Origin: Haloferula sp. BvORR071
GTDB taxonomy: Bacteria; Verrucomicrobiota; Verrucomicrobiia; Verrucomicrobiales; Akkermansiaceae
DNA length: 64,000 bases
Assembly (NCBI RefSeq): GCF_000739615.1
Contig: NZ_BATP01000051.1
Coordinates: 50,768 to 114,767, forward strand
Direction: 5' to 3'
Below, in pieces: positions 57,011-64,000 of the stretch; the stretch's first letter is position 1, and each line of letters opens with the position of its first letter. The notes under the pieces were generated by a model that worked only from the letters and a program-made list of their open reading frames with translations, was not told where the DNA came from and did not search any database. Position numbers and translations under genes: made by a program.

Positions 57011-58168
57011 TCACCGGCCCGCCGCCATCTCCGGCGTCGCCGCCTCCGCCCCGCTTGCTTTTTCTTCCACCTGACCCCGGTGCCAGCGCCACACCCGCCA
57101 CGCTAGCAGCCCACCCCACAGCACCACCTCCACCAGCAGGATCATCCAGTGCGGGATGAAGACGATCCGCGCGCCCGCACTCAGCCTTGCTGGCATCGTC
57201 TGTTCCAGATGATCCCTTAGGCCGCGCAATGCCGGATCTTCCCCGGGTCCCACGGTCAGCGGCCTCCGTCCGGGCATCGCCGTCGTCTTGTCCAGTCCCG
57301 GAACTCCGATCGCCGCAGGCCATGCGAAGCGCATCTCTCCCAGCGACACCTCATTCGGGCGATAGTGCGGGCGCCGCCCCATGTGCCAAGCCACGGGCGC
57401 ATCCGCATGCCTCATCCAGATCACCGCGGAGGCCCAGCTTTGCAGCTCCTGGTTGCCCGATTCGATGTAGCTGCTCTGCCGCGTCGAGTCCCGCCACAGC
57501 CACAGCGTGAACGTCAGCGCCGCCAGCCCGCACCAGAAGACCGGCGAGCGCCACAGCGGATACGCACTGCTACGATGTTCCTCGTAGCTCCTAGCATCCA
57601 TCCGCCGCCAGCGCCCCGCCCGCCAGTACAGCAGCCCCTGCCATACCAGCGCCACCGCCAGCAGCAGCAGCCAGTCCGGCAGGAAGGCGATCCATCCCCT
57701 TGGCCCCGCTCCGGAGGAGAAAGGCGGCCGCGACTCCAAGTAGTGATCCCGCAATGCTACATCCATCCCCACCTCCGGCCCTCCCGCGATTCCCCGCGGC
57801 CCGTAGGTCACACCCACCGGGATATAGAAGCCCTTCGCCTCGGCCAAATCCTGCACCCCTGGCCGGGCAAAGCGGAACGTCTCCAGCGCAACGGTCACCG
57901 GCGGCTTCGGCGCATGGCAATCGTAGGATGGGTCCCGGAAGCTCGCGGATCCCGATCGCTCCCGTGGCTGGTAGCTCAGCTTCCAGCGGCCTCCTTGGCT
58001 CGGCCGGTATTTCACCGCCATCCCGCAGGCCCAGCTCTCGATCTCACACGGCCCCATCGTCAGCTTGGCCGAATTCACCGTCGAATCCCGCCACCCCCAC
58101 ACCGCAAACCCCATCACTAGGAGTCCACCCCAGAAGACCAGTGACCGGAATAGGGAAGGGGGCTTCAT
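57011..58168 (-). CDS. Membrane protein with two tandem copies of a family module
   Basis: This 385-residue protein is read from ATG 58168 (MKPPSLFRSLVFWGGLLVMG). Each half has the same module: FRSLVFW-GLL-MGF--WGWRDST, then an extracytoplasmic region with SW(A/S)-(G/A), and IAFLPDWLLLLAVALVWQGL, then a second copy beginning WRSPVFWCGLAALTFTLWLW and ending FIPHWMILLVEVVLWGGLLA. So it is a fused duplicate of the single-module genes at 58165 and 58787. Each module has two membrane helices around an extracytoplasmic domain. Its start overlaps the upstream gene by four bases (ATGA). Function is unknown. Confidence 0.66.
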   Translation of the reverse strand: MKPPSLFRSLVFWGGLLVMGFAVWGWRDSTVNSAKLTMGPCEIESWACGMAVKYRPSQGGRWKLSYQPRERSGSASFRDPSYDCHAPKPPVTVALETFRFARPGVQDLAEAKGFYIPVGVTYGPRGIAGGPEVGMDVALRDHYLESRPPFSSGAGPRGWIAFLPDWLLLLAVALVWQGLLYWRAGRWRRMDARSYEEHRSSAYPLWRSPVFWCGLAALTFTLWLWRDSTRQSSYIESGNQELQSWASAVIWMRHADAPVAWHMGRRPHYRPNEVSLGEMRFAWPAAIGVPGLDKTTAMPGRRPLTVGPGEDPALRGLRDHLEQTMPARLSAGARIVFIPHWMILLVEVVLWGGLLAWRVWRWHRGQVEEKASGAEAATPEMAAGR

Positions 58169-58758
58169 GCTACGGCGTCTATCGTAGTTAGGGATTTCTC
58201 GTGCCGCCGGATCCGCCTTGCCCGCCATGCCAGGGATCCCACCCATCCGAGAACCACCGCCAGCAGCAACAGCCAGTGCGGGATAAAAAGCACCCAGCCT
58301 CCGGGCAGCACCGAAAACACATAGGCCGAGCCGGAGGCGAGCAGATTCCGCCGCCCGTTCTCCCGCAGCGCTGCATCCAGCTCCGGTGCATTCAGCCTCG
58401 GTAGGAATTCCACAAATTCCTCACCGGGCTTCGCGCCTGCCAGAAACCCCGCGCGAGCCAGTCGCACCCTCCTCAGTTCCGGATCCAAGTGCCCGGACTC
58501 TATCGAGAAGGCACGAGTTCCCCGGGATGTGTAGTTGACGCGCATGGTTGGCGGAGGGGCCTGCCCGGCCTCCCACTTGTAGGCAAGCCGGCTCCCGTTC
58601 ATCACCGATACCCCGCTGGCCCAGCTCGCCAATTCCCAATTCGGCCCGCGCACGTAGGACATCCGCATCGTCGAATCCACCCACATCCAGCCAATGAACC
58701 CCATCACCAGGAGCCCGCTCCAGAAGACCAGCGACCGGAATAGGGAAGGGGGCTTCAT
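58165..58758 (-). CDS. Membrane protein with one family module
   Basis: This 197-residue protein starts MKPPSLFRSLVFWSGLLVMG, nearly the same first 19 residues (and DNA) as the gene at 57011-58168. The module ends with LFIPHWLLLLAVVLGWVGSL. Between the two helices lies an extracytoplasmic domain with a few Trp and Arg/Pro residues. The gene is a single-module paralogue. The near-identical 40-base block around the start codons indicates recent duplication or gene conversion. Confidence 0.66.
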   Translation of the reverse strand: MKPPSLFRSLVFWSGLLVMGFIGWMWVDSTMRMSYVRGPNWELASWASGVSVMNGSRLAYKWEAGQAPPPTMRVNYTSRGTRAFSIESGHLDPELRRVRLARAGFLAGAKPGEEFVEFLPRLNAPELDAALRENGRRNLLASGSAYVFSVLPGGWVLFIPHWLLLLAVVLGWVGSLAWRARRIRRHEKSLTTIDAVA

Positions 58759-58786
58759 GAGAATCTATCCATCCTCCGCGAGCAGA

Positions 58787-59245
58787 TCACTTCTCCTGCC
58801 CCCAATCAATCCTCCGCCGCAGCCGCCACAGCAGAAGCACCCACCACGCCAGCCCTGCCACCATCAACAGCAGCCAGTAGGGAATGAACAGCAGCCAATT
58901 CCCCTGCGGCTGGTAGCTCATCGTGTTCTCACAAAGTTCCCGGTAGTCCCACTCGGGGTCGACCAGCCCATCGTTCACAAGCTCACCTTTTCCATGCAGG
59001 AGGAAGGGCCCCTTCATCGTCCGCCTTAGCACCAGCGCAGGCTCGCGCCCCGCCTCGAAGTCCCGGAATAGATACGGATTCCTCTCCAGCACCAGCCCGC
59101 CCTGGTCGCTCGCCAAGAGAAAGCCGGCCACCTGCACATACGTCCGCCGCTCCCGCGAATCCTTCCACGCCCAGCACAGGAACACCACCGCCAGCAGCCC
59201 ACTCCAAAAGATCAGCGATCGCTGCAGCCCGAATCTCACCCCCAC
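58787..59245 (-). CDS. Divergent membrane protein of the same module family
   Basis: This 152-residue protein starts MGVRFGLQRSLIFWSGLLAV and ends LLFIPYWLLLMVAGLAWWVL and a basic tail (LRRRIDWGQEK). It has the same two-helix layout as the two preceding genes: RSLIFWSGLL---F--WAWKDS, then LFIPYWLLL. It is the first gene of the three in transcription order, and the most divergent. Confidence 0.62.
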   Translation of the reverse strand: MGVRFGLQRSLIFWSGLLAVVFLCWAWKDSRERRTYVQVAGFLLASDQGGLVLERNPYLFRDFEAGREPALVLRRTMKGPFLLHGKGELVNDGLVDPEWDYRELCENTMSYQPQGNWLLFIPYWLLLMVAGLAWWVLLLWRLRRRIDWGQEK

Positions 59246-59327
59246 AGCATGACCCGCCCTGCGCCGCTTTCAATCTCTCTCTCTCAGCCCCGCGATCGCC
59301 CCGCGCTCCTGGCGGCTGAGCCGCTGG

Positions 59328-59750
59328 CTAGAAATTCCAACCGGGGGGGAGTTTCCGCCTCACGATATGGTGCTTCACGCAGCGCGGCTCGCTCACGACG
59401 ATACGCCGCTTTGCTAGAAAGCCCATAGGGAAAATCTCTTGCAGTGACCTGATATGATACATCATCAGCGGATCATTTGGAAGGGAATGACCACGATTCC
59501 GCAGCGCTCGCGTCACTTCATGCCCGTTGGAATACTCGCCGGCCCGCATCCTAATCCTTTGCTGGATCTCCGCGAGCACCACATCCCACTTGGAAGAAAG
59601 CTCTTCTGAAAGTTGGGGCGGTCGCGCCCAGCGGACGACACCCTCCCGAGCGTCCCACTGCAGAGGGGCGGGGAAGTGCTCGATCTCGAACTCTACCGTC
59701 TGATAGTCCCCTTCATGATATCTGCCCGGGCTGTTTTCTTCGGTATTCAT
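59328..59750 (-). CDS. Small protein overlapping the giant protein gene, possible immunity protein
   Basis: This 140-residue soluble protein starts MNTEENSPGRYHEGDYQTVE and has WDAREGVVRWARPPQLSEEL, KWDVVLAEIQQRIRMRAGEY, SLPNDPLMMYHIRSLQEIFP. Its start overlaps the stop of the giant gene in an ATGA. This is the layout expected of a toxin plus its immunity gene. I recognise no family, and no obvious immunity motif is present. It could equally be a co-translated phage accessory protein. Confidence 0.55.
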   Translation of the reverse strand: MNTEENSPGRYHEGDYQTVEFEIEHFPAPLQWDAREGVVRWARPPQLSEELSSKWDVVLAEIQQRIRMRAGEYSNGHEVTRALRNRGHSLPNDPLMMYHIRSLQEIFPMGFLAKRRIVVSEPRCVKHHIVRRKLPPGWNF

Positions 59751-62700
59751 TGCGGATTGAGAGTTCTAACTACGAAATCAAAATACTCCGGATCGGTCAG
59801 CATGAAAAGGATCGGATCTCGATCAAGTCTCTCGATTCCCACGGTCAGGATTTCGGTCGCGTCCTTTCCGCAATCCTTGCCGGAATATTCGGTGCCTCCC
59901 TTTTCCCTCCAAAGGTCGAACCAAGCTTCCTCAACGGCATCGTACCTTGAGATTCCCGTTCTCTGCTGAAGCGAGCCCTTTCCTCCGGTTTTTCCTCGTC
60001 GCTCCAGAAACTCCTTGGTGCGTTTGAGGATTTCCGCATGGGTTGCCTCCAATTCATGGATGATTTCGTGGGCGATTCGAGCCGATGACAATTGCCCGTT
60101 GATGAAGATCTTCCCCTTGATGTGGCCACCCCGCTCATCGGGATCGTGGATGACCTCCAGCCCGTGGGGGACTAGTTCGTCGCTCAAGTAGCGGAGGGCC
60201 AACTCCAAGCCGCGATGCGCGTGTTCCAGCACCCTTGCATCTCCGTGAAACGCGGTCTTCCGCTCGGTCTTGGGATGGGGTCGCAGTGCTTCCCGCGCCT
60301 GTTCGATGAGATCTTCTACCCGTGCTTCGGCTGCTTCTTCTGCGGCCTGCAGGCGGGCATACTCCTCTTGGGCTCCTGGCGCTGTGTCGTCCACGGTTCC
60401 CATGGCGTCCCTGTTCGTAATCTGACCGTTCCTGGCTTCCACCAGCTGTCTCCGAATATCCTGGAGGCGGGACATCAGGGCACCATGTGCGGCGGATGGT
60501 GGAAAGCCGTTGTCGAATACATCCTCCACATCCGGGTCTGCGTAGGGATTTTCAGACAGACCTCGGACCTTGAAGTTCGGCTCTCGGGGGATCCCACTGC
60601 TTCCCCGGCTCATCGCCGCCGCCAGCGCCTGCGAGGCGCGGTCCAGTTTCGTCTGTTCCGCGGGGCTCAGGCTCCCATACCTTGCCTTCTTCGCGCTGAG
60701 ATCGTGATAAGCTTGCAACGCATGGAGTCTCCCCGCCCGCACGCCTCCCAGTCGCTGTCTTGCCCCCGGCGCCTTCACCGCTGCCGCCACATCCGCGGGA
60801 GTCACCCTGGTGTTAGATGCCCTTGACCTCGCCTCGACAGATGCCCCCGGTATACCTACCCCCGCCTTCCCGCTCCGCGCGATATCCGCCGCCGGATCCG
60901 CGATTCCCGGTTGCTCCACCGCGCTTGCTCCAGCGGCTTCCGGACCGGGCGCGAGGGCTGTCAGTCCGCCATCTTCGCGAGACAGTCCATCCAGCGCCTC
61001 CGTCCTTGGTCCGGCCGGGTCGGGCACATAGGCGGGAAACTCGCCTCCCTTCTGATACTCATCCACCATCGCCGCCACCTTCGAGCGGACCTCCTCCAGG
61101 TGATCCGCCAGCATGCCCTCCGCATTGCGGCTTTCCCGCCGCTCGCGGAAGGAGGCGGTCATCTTGTCCACCACCTTGCTGAAGACTGCGAAGATCCTCG
61201 CTGTCAGCCCACCGCTCCGGCGTCCCAGTTCTTGCCAGAAGCGCGCGTCGCGGAAGAAGTGTCCCAGCACATCGTTGAAGACCTCGTTGTCGAGCTTGTG
61301 GCCCGCATACCACTGCTCCAGGCCTTCGCGCGCGATGTAGGAATCCTCGTCCCGCAGCAGGGCCATCACCTCCTTCCTGGTGGCAGCGTACAGTTCCGGG
61401 CTCTGGCGCTGGATCGCGTGGCCCAACTCATGGCCCAGCACGAAGAAAATGCTGAACGGTCCATTCGCGTTGACCGCGATGTAGTTCGGGAACTGGTTCG
61501 AGGATAGCCCGCCTCGCGGCAGCGGCTTGGTGGCGGAAGATGCCCGGTAGAAGATCACCCGCTTTCCAAAGGCGCGCTCGAACCCGCGCACCAAGGTGGC
61601 TACCAGAGGATCTCGCAATCCAGTAGCCTCTCGCGCTGCTCCTCGCTCAGGGATGCGTAGAAGGCGAACTCCAACCGCTCCGCTTCCAGTCCGCAGGGAA
61701 CTTCGGAACGCTTCAGCCACCTTGGCCGGCACGAGGTGATTTCCTCCTGCTGCGGGGTGTCTGGCTTCTCGTCTGGAGTATTCATCCCAAGGTTCGAAAC
61801 GTAGCCCCAGCCGCGCCGGACTGTCAATGTCGGAGAGGCCAGGGTGGCCGTCGGCTGCTTCGGTCGCCAGCTGCTCCGGCTTGCCTCTCTCGTGGGGGCT
61901 TCCGTCTGCTGGCATTTGCCCTGCCTGAGTTCCTGCGGATAGCCCTCCTGCGATGCTGTTCCATTCCTGCCCGGGCGCGCTCTCACTCGCCTCCCGTGGG
62001 GGCGGGGAAGTCCGGGCAAGTCCGGGGTCATCCTGCAGCTCCGTTTCGTCCGGATCGGCCTCTTCATGCGCAGTGCGATCTTCAGGCTCCGATGTCCACT
62101 CCTCAGCTTCGCCTTTGGCCTCCGCCTCCGCTGCCTTCAGCTCCTCCATCGCCGCGCGGTGATCCTCTGCCAAGCGCTTCAGCTCCTCCACATCGGTGGT
62201 CCGCATGAGGTCCGCGGCTTGCTCCTTGGTGATCGGCTGGAAGCCAGGCGTTCCCGCCATCTCGCGGTTGTGCCAGTCCGCGAACTCCGCAACCTTCTTG
62301 CCGCGATACAGCTCATCCACCCAGCCGGCCACGATGCCCACCGGCGCCTGCGCCACCCTCATCACTGGCTTGAGCAGCGGCGCTCCCAGCGCACCCATCG
62401 CGCCCGACTCTAACATCGAGCCCGGCGTCATCTCCGGATTGCCGGCCTCCGTGGCCATCTCCTCGACGGCCTCTCCCGCCATCTCCTTGCCTTCGTGCAG
62501 GGCCGCCCTCCCCAGCCGCTGCCAGAAGGGGAGCCGCGCCGCCTCCGCCGCCTTCTCCGCCGCACTTGCCGCTTCTCCCCCCTGGCCGATCCGCCTGAGC
62601 ATCTTCTGACCGCGCAAAAGCTGCGATGCCACCTCGCCGAAGCGCCCGCCCCGCCTCGCCAGCGCGGCGAGCTTGGTCTCCACCGCCACCGAGCGGGCCA

Positions 62701-64000
62701 GCTTCCCCGCGCCACCACCCAGCCACGATAGCGCCTCCATGCCGAGCTCCTGCGGCCCGGCATAGAGGCCGGACATGACCGCCGCGTCGAACTCGTCCAG
62801 ACCGTCTGTTAGATCGCGCATGTCATCCTCGTGCTCGCGCATCCCGCGGTCCTGCAGCAGGCGCCGCTCGAAGATCTTCCAGAACGCCGGATCGCCGGTC
62901 GCTTCATATTCTCCCAGTGCCTTCTTCAGCACCGGATCCTGCTCCGGGTCCACATCCTCCGGGCGGATCTCGAAGCCGCTCTCCTGATGGCGGGCTTGCA
63001 CCGCATAGGCCTTGTCGCGCACCGCTTGCAGCGCCGCCTTCCGCGCCGCTGCCTCCTTCTCCGGAGTATCCGTATAGCCGTAGTGCTCCGCCGCATCCCC
63101 GCGATCGATCGAATCCTTCAGCGTCATGAGCGCGCCGATCAGATCGCCGCGCTCCTGGCTGCCGAAGCTCGTGAAGTACTTCTCACCGTTCTTGCCCAAG
63201 CCACGGATCCAGTTCTTGCCATCGCGCCCCTGGATCCGCAGCAGCTCGTCTTGCTGCTTCCTCGCCTCCTCGCTGATTAGCGAAAGGGGATTCAAAATGG
63301 AATGCTCCGCCAGGCCCAGGCCCATCCCCAATACCGGTGCCACCAGACCGGTGCCCAGGCTCTTCGCACCTTTCTTGAAGGCGGTGAAATTCTCATCGAA
63401 GCCTTCCGACTTCTCACCCGTCAGCTCGCGCCGCAGCCGCGCCTGCATGGTTCGCGTCACGCCCGGCAAGTGCGAGTTCGTGGCATACCACCAGTTCACG
63501 AATTGATTGCGCACCTCATTGCGCGCCTTCACATCGTGCTCGTCCTTGTTCCAGACCTTGCGGATTTCATCATCCGCCACCCCCTCCAGCCAAACTTCGA
63601 AGACCTTCGGGCTGCGTGGATCCGCCGGCCTCAGCGTCTCGCCATACAGATCCCGCATCAGTGCCTCGCCGTGATCCAGGGAGATCTCCCCGCGCCGCGT
63701 GCGCTCGATCACCTGCTGACCCAGGCCGCCGAGTTGCTCCAGCTCCTTCAGCTTGCGCTGCTGTGCCATGGCCTCCGTCTCTCCCGGCAAGGGCGCCGCA
63801 CCATAGACCTCGTAGATCTTTCTTACTTCCTCCAGCTCCTTTTCGATCGCCTTGCGCTTGGAGTTCTGGCGCAGGTAGAGCGGCACCCCGTTCGTGCCGT
63901 GCAGGATCGCCTGCTCGCGCAGCTTGTCCTCATCGCCATCGGCCTCGCGCAGCGTGATCACCGGCACCGCGCCGTTCTTCTCCACATTCGCGATCCACTT
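59747..64000 (-). CDS. Giant phage/mobile-element protein with two HExxH motifs (N-terminus outside window)
   Basis: The 1417 visible residues have no start codon before the window edge, so the N-terminus is missing. Near 200-245 is TMQARLRRELTGEKSEGFDE and an Ala/Gly-rich segment. The middle is acidic, low-complexity and probably disordered (about 620-740). Near residue 856 a zinc motif VLGHELGHAIQRQSPELY occurs, then long coiled coils. Near residue 1310 a second is seen in RIAHEIIHELEATHAEILKR (H-E-x2-H-x5-H spacing, metzincin-like with Glu in place of Gly). The C-terminus YSGKDCGKDATEILTVGIER, then DPEYFDFVVRTLNPQ, resembles the end of phage head-linked and giant MGE proteins. It probably acts on host or phage protein when injected or secreted. 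The overlap with the next gene suggests a toxin/antitoxin-like pair. Confidence 0.65.
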   Translation of the reverse strand, partial: KWIANVEKNGAVPVITLREADGDEDKLREQAILHGTNGVPLYLRQNSKRKAIEKELEEVRKIYEVYGAAPLPGETEAMAQQRKLKELEQLGGLGQQVIERTRRGEISLDHGEALMRDLYGETLRPADPRSPKVFEVWLEGVADDEIRKVWNKDEHDVKARNEVRNQFVNWWYATNSHLPGVTRTMQARLRRELTGEKSEGFDENFTAFKKGAKSLGTGLVAPVLGMGLGLAEHSILNPLSLISEEARKQQDELLRIQGRDGKNWIRGLGKNGEKYFTSFGSQERGDLIGALMTLKDSIDRGDAAEHYGYTDTPEKEAAARKAALQAVRDKAYAVQARHQESGFEIRPEDVDPEQDPVLKKALGEYEATGDPAFWKIFERRLLQDRGMREHEDDMRDLTDGLDEFDAAVMSGLYAGPQELGMEALSWLGGGAGKLARSVAVETKLAALARRGGRFGEVASQLLRGQKMLRRIGQGGEAASAAEKAAEAARLPFWQRLGRAALHEGKEMAGEAVEEMATEAGNPEMTPGSMLESGAMGALGAPLLKPVMRVAQAPVGIVAGWVDELYRGKKVAEFADWHNREMAGTPGFQPITKEQAADLMRTTDVEELKRLAEDHRAAMEELKAAEAEAKGEAEEWTSEPEDRTAHEEADPDETELQDDPGLARTSPPPREASESAPGQEWNSIAGGLSAGTQAGQMPADGSPHERGKPEQLATEAADGHPGLSDIDSPARLGLRFEPWDEYSRREARHPAAGGNHLVPAKVAEAFRSSLRTGSGAVGVRLLRIPERGAAREATGLRDPLVATLVRGFERAFGKRVIFYRASSATKPLPRGGLSSNQFPNYIAVNANGPFSIFFVLGHELGHAIQRQSPELYAATRKEVMALLRDEDSYIAREGLEQWYAGHKLDNEVFNDVLGHFFRDARFWQELGRRSGGLTARIFAVFSKVVDKMTASFRERRESRNAEGMLADHLEEVRSKVAAMVDEYQKGGEFPAYVPDPAGPRTEALDGLSREDGGLTALAPGPEAAGASAVEQPGIADPAADIARSGKAGVGIPGASVEARSRASNTRVTPADVAAAVKAPGARQRLGGVRAGRLHALQAYHDLSAKKARYGSLSPAEQTKLDRASQALAAAMSRGSSGIPREPNFKVRGLSENPYADPDVEDVFDNGFPPSAAHGALMSRLQDIRRQLVEARNGQITNRDAMGTVDDTAPGAQEEYARLQAAEEAAEARVEDLIEQAREALRPHPKTERKTAFHGDARVLEHAHRGLELALRYLSDELVPHGLEVIHDPDERGGHIKGKIFINGQLSSARIAHEIIHELEATHAEILKRTKEFLERRGKTGGKGSLQQRTGISRYDAVEEAWFDLWREKGGTEYSGKDCGKDATEILTVGIERLDRDPILFMLTDPEYFDFVVRTLNPQ

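Noticed and set aside
56100..57323. Long form of the HisJ-type gene (407 residues)
   Set aside because: The extra N-terminal 128 residues overlap the antisense of the neighbouring membrane gene and lack PHP features. The GTG at 56939 places the HxH motif near the N-terminus as expected.

Overview
The window looks like a chromosome fragment of a high-GC member of the Verrucomicrobiota, probably of the Luteolibacter/Haloferula kind. The evidence is indirect. It includes two very large exported proteins built of autotransporter-type beta-strand repeats, a PEP-CTERM protein, a pseudopilin-like paralogue family with proline-rich N-tails, secreted 'DPxAAW' repeat proteins, many genes without a clear Shine-Dalgarno, and a dense population of small palindromic intergenic repeats. 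No rRNA, ribosomal-protein or other taxonomic marker is present, so the assignment is an inference.

Layout. 1-5.3 kb: ferritin-like YciE/YciF-type protein (partial), a CPT-like kinase and an SbcC/SbcD-like DNA repair pair. 5.3-8.3 kb: DoxX-like and small proteins separated by nested palindromic repeats. 8.3-13.2 kb: five tandem pseudopilin-like paralogues on the minus strand, with one unrelated membrane protein between them. 13.3-19.4 kb: two transglutaminase-like proteins, an exported cysteine-rich 19-residue tandem-repeat protein with its own terminator, a photolyase, a candidate structured small RNA with promoter and terminator, tRNA-His and an HNH nuclease. 19.7-23.7 kb: three GNAT acetyltransferases and an RtcB-like RNA ligase, the last pair overlapping. 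23.9-27.2 kb: two paralogous secreted repeat proteins around an exported hypothetical. 27.7-38.8 kb: two giant beta-strand repeat proteins, with a RAYT transposase flanked by its own REP/BIME repeats between them. 39-43.7 kb: an acyl-carrier protein coupled to a flavoprotein, a DUF418 protein and small proteins. 43.9-47.5 kb: two Sec-exported Hcp-like proteins, a VOC protein, DUF4870 and a P-loop kinase. 47.5-51.7 kb: a minus-strand envelope glycolipid operon (acyltransferase, ELM1-like protein, GT4 glycosyltransferase). It is headed by a gene whose frame is broken at a 10-bp tandem repeat, a likely phase-variable switch.

51.7-64 kb looks like mobile-element territory. It holds a gene remnant, a toxin with a NucA/NucB-type DNase C-terminus overlapping a ComJ-type inhibitor gene, and at the right edge a protein of more than 1,400 residues with two HExxH motifs that overlaps a small gene in the same toxin/immunity-like way. 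Between them lie a PEP-CTERM protein, a HisJ-type phosphatase and a tandemly duplicated family of small membrane proteins.

The most notable items are the 10-bp phase-variation candidate, the NucA/ComJ toxin-immunity pair, the CxxC repeat protein, the Sec-exported Hcp proteins, the structured RNA, the RAYT with its BIMEs, and a TGTTAG word that recurs across the window. All functional calls come from reading motifs by eye; no database search was possible.
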